The position numbers and the translations under genes were made by a program. Shown piece after piece: positions 15,008-23,732 of a DNA stretch of 64,000 nt. Every line of letters begins with the position of its first letter. The stretch's first letter is position 1. The stretch spans positions 806,001-870,000 of the forward strand of contig NZ_FWWR01000009.1 in NCBI RefSeq assembly GCF_900176115.1, in the 5' to 3' direction. The DNA comes from Peptoniphilus asaccharolyticus DSM 20463. GTDB lineage: Bacteria > Bacillota > Clostridia > Tissierellales > Peptoniphilaceae. The notes beneath the pieces are model-generated. The model ran no database searches, had not been told where the DNA came from, and worked only from the letters and a program-made list of their open reading frames with translations.

Positions 15008-16210
15008 CTAATTACTTTGTTCCGCATCTGGCAACATAAATCTATTATCTTTTTGTGAATTTTCATCATCAGAAATTGAATATTCATTAAATTTGACTTC
15101 TATATCCATAGTCTTTCCATTTCTCAAGATGTTTAATTTAGCTGTATCTCCAACTTTGTATTTATATAGAGCAGCTTTTAGAGAATCTACACCCTCTATT
15201 TTTGTATCACCTATCTTTAAAATTACATCACTCTTCTTTAATCCAGAAGCATCTGCCGGAGTTTCCTTCATAACTTCCATAATAAGTACTCCAGCATCCA
15301 AGTTGGTGTTTAAATTGTAATATCTCTTGGCCAAAACCATATCCATAGTTTGAACACCCAATGAAACAACTTTGTAATCACCAGTTTTTATAACCTCTTC
15401 TAAAATAGTTTTTACACTATTTATTGGAATTGCAAATCCCAAACCTTCAGCAGTAGAAACTTTCACTGTGTTTATGCCTATTACTTTTCCTTCAGCATCA
15501 AGCAAAGGTCCACCTGAATTTCCGCCATTTATTGAAGCGTCTGTTTGAATAAGACCATTCATATATCCGCCGCCTGAAACTTGGCCAACATATCTATTCA
15601 AACCAGAAATTATACCTTGTGTAACACTTCTTTGAAAAGCTAAGTCAAGAGGATTCCCTATAGCTATGGCAGATTGTCCTATTTTTAGTGAATCTGAATC
15701 ACCAAGTTCTGCCGGCACTAAGTTCACTTTTGAATCTATTTTAACTATGGCTATATCTATAGTTGAATCCACCCAAACAGTGTGCCCTTCAACAGTTGTC
15801 CCATCATATAACTGAATGCTTGGCTTTTCTATAGTCTGCCCGTTAAGCTTTACAACGTGTGCATTAGTTAAGATATAACCTTCCTTATCAACCACAATCC
15901 CAGAACCGGTTCCTCCAACTTGAGCTTGTCCCATCCAAGTCTCAACCACACCCTTAGTTGTAATTCCAACTACAGATGGCATTGCCTTTTCCGCAACAGC
16001 TGAAGCAACAGTTGTAGAATCCTTGGCATTTATAACAACCTTCTTAGCCTCTTCAGATATAGTAGGAGTTGCAGCTTGCTCTCTAATCACTGCATAAGAT
16101 ATTGCAGAACCTATAATTCCACCTATTATTGCACATATAAGAGCTACTATTACTATATTATTATTCTTTTTTTTGCGTTTCTTATCATAATATCCATAAT
16201 TTTCTTCCAT
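15008..16210 (-). CDS. htrA: HtrA/DegP-like membrane-anchored serine protease, 400 aa
   Basis: Cell-surface protein quality control protease. A basic cytosolic head, one membrane helix (NIVIVALICAIIGGIIGSAI, about 17-36), then a trypsin-like domain with GSGIVVDKEGYILTNAHVV (His), DIAIVKIDS (Asp) and QTDASINGGNSGGPLL (Ser). One PDZ domain closes the protein (about 285-380; GVLIMEVMKETPADASGLKK). This is the single-PDZ layout of Gram-positive HtrA. GGAGGTAAAGAG precedes the ATG. Monocistronic, with a terminator after it. Confidence 0.95.
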   Translation of the reverse strand: MEENYGYYDKKRKKKNNNIVIVALICAIIGGIIGSAISYAVIREQAATPTISEEAKKVVINAKDSTTVASAVAEKAMPSVVGITTKGVVETWMGQAQVGGTGSGIVVDKEGYILTNAHVVKLNGQTIEKPSIQLYDGTTVEGHTVWVDSTIDIAIVKIDSKVNLVPAELGDSDSLKIGQSAIAIGNPLDLAFQRSVTQGIISGLNRYVGQVSGGGYMNGLIQTDASINGGNSGGPLLDAEGKVIGINTVKVSTAEGLGFAIPINSVKTILEEVIKTGDYKVVSLGVQTMDMVLAKRYYNLNTNLDAGVLIMEVMKETPADASGLKKSDVILKIGDTKIEGVDSLKAALYKYKVGDTAKLNILRNGKTMDIEVKFNEYSISDDENSQKDNRFMLPDAEQSN

Positions 16211-16349
16211 CTCTTTACCTCCAAATCACTTTTAATTAATAATAGTTATATTTTGTGAAGAATAAGTGAATAAAAAGTAATGAAAAGTCAAAATTAAATA
16301 TAAAATTTATTCAATATTACACAAACAATAACTATCTTGCCACTGCATA

Positions 16350-17297
16350 TCAAATTATTATAGCAGTGAGTAGTGGCACCACTATTATACAGAGCATCAT
16401 ACTAATAGTTATTATACCCGTAGCATACTCAACATCACCTTTAGCCTCATTGACCAATATAGGAGTCACAGCCGCACCCGCCGTTGCCGATTGCACCATA
16501 TAGATTTGATACTCCATTCCGGAAACCCCACCACCAAGAGCAGTCCCCGTCTTGACTAAAAGATAAACTATCATAGGAGAAATTATGAATCGCCCCGCCA
16601 ATGCAACAACAGTATCCAAATCAAACTTAACACTTTTAAAATCAGACTTAGCAGATATTATTCCAATATATATTAGCGATAGTGGAGTTACCATATTGCC
16701 AAGATAAGTTAGAGTTGAGCTCATAACAGTTGGCACAGGAATATTAAAAATTAAAAATATAGTTCCAAATATAATCCCAGTAAAAGGAATTGGGATTAAC
16801 TTTCTCCATTGGATGGTAGTATCTTTCTTTTCAGTCGTGTCATTTGCAATTATAATAGCTCCTATCGTCCAAGTAGCTATTATATTAGGTATGTAATATA
16901 TCAAAAAATAAGGGAGTCCTTTATCTCCAAATAGCGCCATATTCAAAGGTATGCCTATAAATATAGTGTTTGAAATGGCAAACATATTTATAAATGCACC
17001 TCGTCTTCCAACCCTAACTTTTAAAAGCTTCGAAAATATATATCCCGCCACAAAACTTAAAATTAGAGCCGAACCCGTATATATAAATCCATTCGACAAA
17101 TCCATCAACAAATCTACGGTCAAATATTTCATAACAGACATAAATACAGAGGACGGTAAAGCAATATTCATAATTAATTTAGAGATATTGTTTGCAAAAG
17201 AATCTTCAAACCAACCAAATTTCTGCATTAAATATCCTATTATAATTAAAAAAATTATCGGTAAAATACTCACTACAGAAGTCAAAAATGCCAACAT
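16350..17297 (-). CDS. AEC-family (auxin efflux carrier-like) transporter, 315 aa
   Basis: About ten membrane helices arranged as two five-helix halves. Family signatures are present: an N-terminal helix ILPIIFLIIIGYLMQKFGW, NISKLIMNIALPSSVF in TM2, and late segments SATAGAAVTPILVNEA and TGIITISMMLCIIVVPLL. Bacterial members move malate, malonate or other carboxylates, sometimes amino acids; the substrate cannot be read from the sequence. The start ATG has only a weak AAAGAA site. It is not linked to a catabolic gene, so context gives no help. Confidence 0.85.
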   Translation of the reverse strand: MLAFLTSVVSILPIIFLIIIGYLMQKFGWFEDSFANNISKLIMNIALPSSVFMSVMKYLTVDLLMDLSNGFIYTGSALILSFVAGYIFSKLLKVRVGRRGAFINMFAISNTIFIGIPLNMALFGDKGLPYFLIYYIPNIIATWTIGAIIIANDTTEKKDTTIQWRKLIPIPFTGIIFGTIFLIFNIPVPTVMSSTLTYLGNMVTPLSLIYIGIISAKSDFKSVKFDLDTVVALAGRFIISPMIVYLLVKTGTALGGGVSGMEYQIYMVQSATAGAAVTPILVNEAKGDVEYATGIITISMMLCIIVVPLLTAIII

Positions 17298-17477
17298 ATA
17301 ATTCTTTCTTTCTTTTATTAAAAATCTCTTTTATTATACAATCCTTTATATAATAAATACCACCTAAACCTATTAAAATAGTTAGCTGGTATTGATTTAA
17401 AAACATATATTTAGTTGTATGGCAATTTATTTTTGGTCTAAAAATTCATTTAACTTAAACCAAAAGAGCCTATCTTA

Positions 17478-18419
17478 TTATTTTAAATATTCTTTTAGAC
17501 TTTCCATGTCTGCCATTGCATCATTATAGCCAAGCCAATATAGTCCACCTAATTTTTCAATATTCGGTTCAAGTCTTCCAACTCTAACTGGTTCAGATGG
17601 AGCAATCACAAAAATTCTTTTTTCTTTTTCAAGTCTATCTATCTCATCACATTGCATATTGTAATATGCATTGCTATTTTCAAATTTTTCCATAAACTCT
17701 GGAAAATTTCTATATATTACACTGTGGTATTTCTTTTCAATAACCGTTTTTCTAAATCCTCTTTCTCTTGTCTTTATTACAATAATTTTTTCATATCCTT
17801 GATCAATCGCCCATTGGTATGCAATTTTGCAACTACAACCTCCATCCAAATATGGCTTGCCATCTAAATCAACCATTGGTGAAAGATATGGCATTGATGC
17901 AGATGCTTTAACTGCTTCTAAAATATCTGAGCACTTTCCCTTCTCAAAATATTCTGCTTCTCCTGTCAGGCAATTTGTAGCCACAGCCACAAATCTCTGT
18001 TTTGAATTCTCGAACCTTTCTCTATCTAATTCTTCTATTTTATTATTTGTGTGGAGTATGAAATCTAAATTAAGAGGGCTGTGACTAATTCTAAGAGCTT
18101 TTATCCCTATGTATTCCGAATCGTGTCTGTATTTTAAATTTATTCTTGCCGATCTTCCTATTTGCCCTGAAACATAATTGATTCCAGCAAGTGCTCCAGC
18201 GCTAACTCCTATTACAGATTCAAAATTAAAATCATTTAACATAAAAGCGTCCAATACCCCTTGATTGTAAACTCCACGAAATGCTCCGCCTTCAATAACC
18301 AAACATCCTTTAGTCAAATTTTCTGAAGCTTGCCCTCTTGGTATTTCATCAATCTTAGAATATACTTTAAGCTTTTCTACTTCTTTAAATAATTTTTTAC
18401 TTCTACTTCTAAACTTCAT
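17478..18419 (-). CDS. Patatin-like phospholipase, 313 aa
   Basis: Serine lipid acyl hydrolase of the RssA/YlbK type. The oxyanion loop GGAFRGVYNQGVLDAF (about 45-60), nucleophile elbow GVSAGALAG (G-x-S-x-G, about 73-81) and the catalytic Asp in DGGCSC (D-G-G) form the Ser-Asp dyad. The C-terminal part (IVIKTRERGFRK … EIDRLEKEKRIFVIAPSEP) is typical of bacterial members annotated as patatin family. No signal peptide; expected in the cytosol or at the inner face of the membrane. GAGGTAGATTAGAG precedes ATG. Confidence 0.9.
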   Translation of the reverse strand: MKFRSRSKKLFKEVEKLKVYSKIDEIPRGQASENLTKGCLVIEGGAFRGVYNQGVLDAFMLNDFNFESVIGVSAGALAGINYVSGQIGRSARINLKYRHDSEYIGIKALRISHSPLNLDFILHTNNKIEELDRERFENSKQRFVAVATNCLTGEAEYFEKGKCSDILEAVKASASMPYLSPMVDLDGKPYLDGGCSCKIAYQWAIDQGYEKIIVIKTRERGFRKTVIEKKYHSVIYRNFPEFMEKFENSNAYYNMQCDEIDRLEKEKRIFVIAPSEPVRVGRLEPNIEKLGGLYWLGYNDAMADMESLKEYLK

Positions 18420-18536
18420 CTCTAATCTACCTCTCCTATTTTGCTTCTCCTTTACTAAAAATTTTGTTTATGTTAAGTATAATTTTTACAAATCATAATT
18501 TGATTTGTTTAATAAATATTTGTAGTTTTTTGTAAT

Positions 18537-18824
18537 TTACTTTTTCAGCCAAAAATAAACTCTACTTCCAACGCTAAGTGTCATCACAACTCCTGTTACC
18601 AAAAGTTTTATTCCAACACTGCTGTTTCCTTCCATAATATATCCTACACCAGCCCAATATAATAAGCCTGTGACAATCACAGCCAATATCCAAAAGATTG
18701 TAACTAAGATAATGTATATTTTATTTAAAAGACTATTATTCTCTCTGTTTCTAAAAATCCAATTAAATGCTGTCATAATGGATACTACTATGATAGCTTT
18801 TAATATACTTGTTAATATACGCAT
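18537..18824 (-). CDS. Small membrane protein of unknown function, 95 aa
   Basis: Three predicted membrane helices: LTSILKAIIVVSIMTAFNWIF, IYIILVTIFWILAVIVTGLLY and VGIKLLVTGVVMTLSVGS (listed in part), with a short charged linker after the first. GGAGGAAAC precedes the ATG. The family is not recognised. It lies between the patatin and AGCS genes without tight coupling to either. Confidence 0.6.
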   Translation of the reverse strand: MRILTSILKAIIVVSIMTAFNWIFRNRENNSLLNKIYIILVTIFWILAVIVTGLLYWAGVGYIMEGNSSVGIKLLVTGVVMTLSVGSRVYFWLKK

Positions 18825-18898
18825 GTTTCCTCCTATACTTCAATTTAATATCCATTCTAACACAATATACTATATCATTGAATATTTGCCTTAAAACA

Positions 18899-18924
18899 AA
18901 AGAAAACCTAGGCTAAGCCCAGGT
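18899..18924 (-). terminator. Terminator after the AGCS symporter gene
   Basis: On the minus strand ACCTGGGC pairs with GCCTAGGT (one mismatch) around a TTA loop directly after the stop codon and is followed by TTTTCTTTTG. Confidence 0.75.
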
Positions 18925-20382
18925 CTACATAACATTTCCTTCTAATTTTATTCTTCTTACAGCTTTTTCGTCAAAGTGTTTTTCAGCTTCAAAGAAGTCT
19001 TTTGTTTCCTTAACTATGACACCACTTAGAGCGAAGATTGCAATCATATTTGGAATAGCCATAAGTCCATTAAATATATCAGCTATAGTCCAAACTGCGC
19101 TCACTGTCATATATGGTCCGATAAAAATTGCTAAGATATAAAGGTAACGGTAGCCTTTTATAACTCTTTCATTTCCATCTGTTAAATACTCTAAACATCT
19201 TTCACTGTAGTAATCCCAACCAAGAATAGTTGTAAATGCAAAGAATATTAAACACATTACTAACACTGCATTAGATAGTAGTGGTGAAAATGGTAGTCCA
19301 TTTTGGAATGCGTAAGTAGTTATTTGAACTCCTTCTATCCCTTCAACTTGCCAAGCCCCTGTTAAAACAATTGCAAGTCCTGTCATAGTACAGATACAAA
19401 TTGTGTCTATAAAAGTTCCTGTCATGCTAACAAGTCCTTGACGTACAGGTTCTTTTGTTTGAGCTGCTGCAGCTGCAATCGGTGCTGAACCAAGTCCGGC
19501 TTCATTTGAGAAGATACCTCTCGCAATACCCTTTTGCATTGCCACAGTCATCGTTCCTATCATCCCTCCAGCTAAAGCTGTTGGTTCAAAAGCTGATTTA
19601 ATGATTAGAGCAAATGCTCCTGGTATCTCTTTATAATTAAAAATCATAAGTAAAATTGCAAAAACTAAATATATTACTGCCATAAATGGAACTATTATTT
19701 GACTTACAGTTGCTATACGTTTAAGACCACCAACTAATATTGCTGCAACACAAAAAGTTAGTATTAGAGATGAGATTACAACTGCTATTGAATAATCTCC
19801 TAGTCTCGGTAAAGCCACAGTGTGAATGTGATTAGGGTCAAATAGACCTTGAACTGCACTAGCAATTCCGTTTACTTGACTGAAAGTTCCTATACCAAAA
19901 AGTCCAACGCATACTCCGAAAACTGAAAATGCTTTAGCAAGCCATTTCCATTTTTCACCCATACCCTTTTCAATGTAGTAAAATGGTCCACCTAGACTAT
20001 GTCCGTCTTCGGCAACAGTTCTATACTTGATTGCAAGTAAACCTTCGGCGTACTTTGTAGCCATACCGAAAAATGCTGCCACTTCCATCCAAAATAAAGC
20101 CCCAGGGCCACCCGTTGAAATAGCTGTTGCCACCCCTACAATGTTTCCTGTACCTATTGTTGCAGATAGTGCAGTACATAGAGCAGCAAAACTTGATACC
20201 TCGCCCTTACCACCTTTTTCATTGTTGTACATCCATTTTAAAGCCAATGGTAATTTGTGAATTTGTAGTCCTTTTAGCCTTAGAGTTAAAAACATACCGC
20301 CTGATAAAATTAAAACCATCAGAGGAATTCCCCATACTAAATCGTCCACTCTTACTAAGAAATTATTAATTACATTTAACAT
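18925..20382 (-). CDS. AGCS-family sodium:alanine/glycine symporter, 485 aa
   Basis: Na+-coupled uptake of alanine or glycine through about eleven membrane helices. The family signatures are intact: GGMFLTLRLKGLQ near the N-terminus, ALCTALSATIGTGNIVGVAT, GPGALFWMEVAAFFGMATKYAEG, and IARGIFSNEAGLGSAPIAAA. Length is typical. A tandem glycine riboswitch (20672-20890) in its leader makes glycine a likely substrate or signal. AGAAAGGACTTGTAAA precedes the ATG. It is monocistronic with a terminator immediately after the stop. Confidence 0.95.
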   Translation of the reverse strand: MLNVINNFLVRVDDLVWGIPLMVLILSGGMFLTLRLKGLQIHKLPLALKWMYNNEKGGKGEVSSFAALCTALSATIGTGNIVGVATAISTGGPGALFWMEVAAFFGMATKYAEGLLAIKYRTVAEDGHSLGGPFYYIEKGMGEKWKWLAKAFSVFGVCVGLFGIGTFSQVNGIASAVQGLFDPNHIHTVALPRLGDYSIAVVISSLILTFCVAAILVGGLKRIATVSQIIVPFMAVIYLVFAILLMIFNYKEIPGAFALIIKSAFEPTALAGGMIGTMTVAMQKGIARGIFSNEAGLGSAPIAAAAAQTKEPVRQGLVSMTGTFIDTICICTMTGLAIVLTGAWQVEGIEGVQITTYAFQNGLPFSPLLSNAVLVMCLIFFAFTTILGWDYYSERCLEYLTDGNERVIKGYRYLYILAIFIGPYMTVSAVWTIADIFNGLMAIPNMIAIFALSGVIVKETKDFFEAEKHFDEKAVRRIKLEGNVM

Positions 20383-20478
20383 TTTACAAGTCCTTTCTGC
20401 AGCAACAGATTGGAATTTGTTTCGTTTCTGGAAAACGAATAGACCCTAGACCGTAAGACTATAATTTGTTACACAAAA

Positions 20479-20502
20479 ACAAAAAAAGACCATAAACGGT
20501 CT
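20479..20502 (-). terminator. Terminator hairpin between glycine riboswitch and symporter gene
   Basis: On the minus strand AGACC/GGTCT with a six-base loop followed by T7. It lies about 170 bases downstream of the second aptamer and about 95 bases before the ATG, so it is the likely expression platform. Confidence 0.65.
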
Positions 20503-20671
20503 CAAAGTCAAAATGGAATATGTGGATAATAATAGTTAAATAGTCAGTAATACTTTATAAGTAAAACTTTGATATTTTTATTTTGAAAATTAACCATTCA
20601 AAAAAACAACACAAACAAAACCTTTTGCCCATGTACAAAAAGAAAAATTAATAATCAAAACATTTTTATTT

Positions 20672-20890
20672 CCGCATCTCTGTCCCTTTTGCCTGAGAGA
20701 TTTCACTGTTTTTAGCAGTGTTGCACCTTCGGCATCTTACCTAGTGCTGTGGTAAGACTTCTCCAGAGTAATGATCCATTTACAGTTTTCATCTTAAAAT
20801 AAGACACCTGAGAGTTTTACTCCTTCGGTAGGTTAAAAAACCACTTTCCTGCAAACTTCATTTCATTGCTGCCCTTAAAGGATATACCCT
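20672..20890 (-). promoter_or_regulatory. Tandem glycine riboswitch (gcvT type)
   Basis: Two aptamers are read on the minus strand. The first holds CCTACCGAAGGAG followed by AAACTCTCAGGT. The second holds CTCTGGAGAAGTCTTACC, GCCGAAGGTGCAAC and ATCTCTCAGGCAAAAGGGAC, closing with AGAG pairing to CTCT. These are the conserved glycine-aptamer elements (CCGAAGG and CTCAGG-AAA). It leads into an AGCS symporter, a known target in several Firmicutes and other bacteria. Confidence 0.93.
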
Positions 20891-21184
20891 TAGAGATTAA
20901 TTGTCAATAATTTTTTCTAAGTTAATTTCTTTAAAATAAAACATATAACAATTTAACTCACTTGTATTGATTTAAATTTATTCTTGATACTTTTCCTATG
21001 TTTCGTGTAATTTTGAATACGCTTAACGACCTCATTTCATTCGTGCGTTCCCTATAATTTTATATTTTAATTGCTTACACAACTATGTAGGGGCGACATG
21101 AGTGGAACGAAGTCCGCATGTTTTGTAAATTGTATTTTTTAAATTGAAAAATTATTTTGGTATTACACCCTAATAAACTAAAAA
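20891..21184. other. Non-coding stretch with two divergent repeat units
   Basis: No gene is seen between the riboswitch promoter region and the thioesterase terminator. The stretch holds two GC-richer units of a repeat family (20-55 and 88-120 past 21000) in otherwise very AT-rich sequence. Confidence 0.5.
21020..21120. repeat. Two divergent units of a TAGGG...CG intergenic repeat
   Basis: Unit a (minus, 21055-21020) begins TAGGGAACGCACGAATGAAA; unit b (plus, 21088-21120) begins TAGGGGCGACATGAGTGGAA. Two related units lie at 40813-40840 and 40960-40993. All share TAGGG, a CG-rich step, a GA-rich middle and a closing CG. Confidence 0.5.
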
Positions 21185-21219
21185 TAGTGCTACAGAATGT
21201 TTACTCACTCCGTAACACT
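21185..21219 (-). terminator. Terminator after the thioesterase gene
   Basis: On the minus strand AGTGTTACGGAGTG pairs with CATTCTGTAGCACT (11 of 14 pairs, the rest G-U compatible), followed by ATTTTTAG. Confidence 0.7.
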
Positions 21220-21242
21220 AATATTAAAAATTGAATATAAAA

Positions 21243-21728
21243 CTACATATTGTCCTTAACGCTCACAGCAACCATTTTAGCTTTGGCTCTGATTTCTCCC
21301 TTGGCTTCCATTTCCATTACAATAATAGCCTTTCTTTCGCCAAGTTCTTCAGCTCTTGCTGTTACAGTTATAACCTCTTCCATTGGAACTGGTTTTTTGA
21401 AGTCAATCTCTAATCTTGCTGTGATAAAACGACCAATTACAGTGTCTTCTGTAAGCTCAAGTCCCTTGTTTTTATGTGCAAACCATGCTGCAGATGCTGT
21501 CCCGTGGCAGTCAAAAAGCATAGCAATCATACCACCATATAAATTAGCTGGCACTCCTCCAGTATATTTCTTGTCCGGCACAAACTGGCAAATGCAAGAT
21601 TCGCCATCTTCACTTGGATAAGAATGTAAGTGAAGTCCATCTTCATTTTTAGGCCCACATCCCCAACAATGTTGGAATCTTTCACCATAAGTATCTTGAA
21701 TTGCAATCTTTTTATTTTCTGTACACAT
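21243..21728 (-). CDS. PaaI-like hotdog-fold thioesterase, 161 aa
   Basis: Acyl-CoA thioesterase-type hotdog protein. The N-terminal CWGCGPKNEDGLHLH is a Cys-rich lead seen in one thioesterase branch; the central helix LYGGMIAMLFDCHGTASA carries the acid/His region used for catalysis; strands ITARLEIDFKKPVPMEEVITV and AKGEIRAKAKMVAVSV complete the fold. Substrate unknown. GAGAGAATATGTG precedes the start. In the ancestral chromosome it would lie directly downstream of rlmD, before the island inserted. Confidence 0.85.
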   Translation of the reverse strand: MCTENKKIAIQDTYGERFQHCWGCGPKNEDGLHLHSYPSEDGESCICQFVPDKKYTGGVPANLYGGMIAMLFDCHGTASAAWFAHKNKGLELTEDTVIGRFITARLEIDFKKPVPMEEVITVTARAEELGERKAIIVMEMEAKGEIRAKAKMVAVSVKDNM

Positions 21729-22036
21729 ATTCTCTCTCCTCTTTCTGACTATATTATTTACTTTGTCTTTTAATTCATCTTCTTATATTTTAACAGAAGT
21801 CTTGTTTTTATCCATAATTTAATAATAATTTTTATATTCTATTACAACTAACTCAAGATTTATCCACTATACCCTGCTCAACTGGCAAATGCATTCGCAA
21901 TTAACCGATAAGTACTTTGAATAAATATCTTAATACTAGTTCATGTGTGGTAATCAACATATATTTTTAAATATTATTAAGTACTAGTCATCCAAATATA
22001 TCACCTATATTTTTAATGCCTATTTTAATATGATAT
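21729..22036. other. Non-coding gap holding the left end of the genomic island
   Basis: Contains the left direct repeat (21871-21900), which encodes the last codons of an rlmD-like 3' end, then about 135 bases of AT-rich DNA up to the IS30-type element. No gene is seen. Confidence 0.6.
21871..21900 (-). repeat. Left att-like direct repeat (rlmD 3' end remnant)
   Basis: On the minus strand this reads TGC GAA TGC ATT TGC CAG then TTG AGC AGG GTA TAG, that is C-E-C-I-C-Q-L-S-R-V-stop, the original end of rlmD. It differs from the right copy at one base. Its stop (TAG right after GTA) is probably the ancestral rlmD stop. Confidence 0.85.
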
Positions 22037-23101
22037 ATTGTAAAATAAAATGCGACACTAGTATAAAATAAAAACCCATAACAAAATCAATTCATGTAAA
22101 ATGTAATTACCACAAAAACATAGACATGAAGGAGATTGTTATGAGTCATAAATATATTATCATGGATTGTAGAAATAAAATAGAAGTTTTAAATAATGAA
22201 GGTTACTCAGCCAGAAAAATAGCAAAAATATTAGGTTATCATCATTCATCAATTAGTAGAGAGCTAAAAAAATGTAAAGACAAATACGATGCAAAAAAGG
22301 CTGATCTTGATTATTCTATTAATTCTAAAAACAAAGGTAGAAAGTCAAAACTTACTGAAGAGTTAAAACAATTTATCAAAGAAAAGCTAAAAGCCACCTG
22401 GTCTCCCAAACAAATAGTAGGCAGATGTTTTAAAGGTGAATTAAGCTTTAAAACAATCTATAATTGGCTATATAAAGGGCTTTTAGATATATCAGTTAAA
22501 GTTTTAAGAAGAAAAGGAAAATCTTTAAACTCTAGAGAAACAAGAGGTAAATTTAATATAGGAACATCTATTGCTAAAAGACCCAAAGTTGTAAAAAAAC
22601 GCGTAGAATTTGGTCATTGGGAGCTTGATACAGTAGTATCATCTAGAGGTAAAAGTAAAGGATGCTTAGCGACATTTGCAGAAATGAAGACTCGTGCATA
22701 TTTTGCAATAAAAATGCCTGATCGCAGTAAAAAATCTATGTTAGATGCTATACACACTTTAACAAAAAAATTACCACAAGGAGCATTCAAGACATTTACT
22801 TCAGATAGAGGTAAAGAATTTGCTTGTTATGAAGATATAGAAAGTGAATTAAATATAGACTTTTATTTCGCAGATCCATATAGTGCTTGGCAAATGGAAA
22901 CTAACGAAAATAGCAATGGTTTACTTAGAGAGTTTTTTTCCAAGAAAACTGACTTAGCTAAAATTGAAGAGGAAGATTTAATAGATGCTATTTATAAAAT
23001 AAACTCTAGACCGAGAAAATGCCTAGAGTTTGATACACCATTTGAATGTTTTATACATGAATTAAATTTATTAAGCTAAGTGTCGCAATAATTATTGCAA
23101 A
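22037..23101 (+). mobile_element. Second, distinct IS30-family element, about 1065 bp
   Basis: The ends share TGCGACACT preceded by an AT-rich arm: left TTGTAAAATAAAATGCGACA (from about 22038) and right, on the complement, TTGCAATAATTATTGCGACA. The exact outer limit is uncertain by a few bases and no target duplication is obvious. It inserted inside the island, close to its left end. Confidence 0.75.
22141..23079 (+). CDS. IS30-family transposase (type B), intact, 312 aa
   Basis: DDE transposase clearly different in sequence from the 328-aa enzyme of the other copies. HTH: IEVLNNEGYSARKIAKILGY and HHSSISRELKKC. DDE residues appear in FGHWELDTV, TFTSDRGKEF and METNENSNGLLREFF. ATG 22141 is chosen because GAAGGAGA lies 6 bases before it; the ATG at 22126 overlaps that site. 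Full length, so the element may be mobile. Confidence 0.92.
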   Translation: MSHKYIIMDCRNKIEVLNNEGYSARKIAKILGYHHSSISRELKKCKDKYDAKKADLDYSINSKNKGRKSKLTEELKQFIKEKLKATWSPKQIVGRCFKGELSFKTIYNWLYKGLLDISVKVLRRKGKSLNSRETRGKFNIGTSIAKRPKVVKKRVEFGHWELDTVVSSRGKSKGCLATFAEMKTRAYFAIKMPDRSKKSMLDAIHTLTKKLPQGAFKTFTSDRGKEFACYEDIESELNIDFYFADPYSAWQMETNENSNGLLREFFSKKTDLAKIEEEDLIDAIYKINSRPRKCLEFDTPFECFIHELNLLS

Positions 23102-23110
23102 TCAACAAAT

Positions 23111-23732
23111 CTATCTTAACTTGTCTTCAGCTGGATCAACTCTATACCAATGTTCTGAATTTCTTTTACACTGTAATGCAGGCACTCTTTTTTGTAACCT
23201 CACGTTTTATTTTCCCATCTGAATTTAGTACATCTATCAATTCTACTGGTTTATTGAAGTATTTCATTTTTCCACCACATATAGGACATTTTTCAATATG
23301 AATTTTTTCTATTGTAATCTTCCTTCCAAGTCCACTTATTGCATAATTAAAGAATAATGGATGTCTAGTTTCTTTTTTTGTGATACTCCTTAACCAGAAT
23401 ATCAGCACCAAAACCAGCATTGTTACAGCAAAAATTACGGCATATATATTATTGTTTGTATTAACTTGATTACTCTTGTTGGTCAATAAATTAATTACAG
23501 GTTCTAATGCTTTATACATCGGAAAAACCCCTATCAACGAAATGAAAAATCCCATCCATGAAAGTAATGCCATCGTTATAGGGCTTCTCCAAACAGGATC
23601 TGGTGTATATTTAGCAGCCCTATCTTCTTCATGTTCACTAAATTTATTATTTCCTGCCACGATATTAGTTGGTCCATTAAAAACATTTCCTGAAAACTTA
23701 TTAATATTTGACTTAGAATATTTATCTCCCAT
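23111..23732 (-). pseudogene. Membrane zinc-ribbon protein of the island, C-terminus frameshifted
   Basis: ATG 23732 follows GGGAGGATATAT. Two membrane helices (ITMALLSWMGFFISLIGVF and IYAVIFAVTMLVLVLIFWL) precede a C-x2-C zinc-ribbon half (KCPICGGKMKYFNKP). The literal frame stops at 23166. Removing one A from the A6 run before it (ACA AAA AGA GTG) continues with RVPALQCKRNSEHWYRVDP to TAG 23111, giving a second Cys and a natural-looking tail, ten bases from the IS30-type element. I read it as a frameshifted gene. It overlaps the recombinase end by about 11 bases. Function unknown. Confidence 0.6.

Noticed and set aside
17206-17406. 66-aa frame upstream of the AEC carrier
   Set aside because: Overlaps the carrier start in another frame, with no ribosome site or recognisable product.
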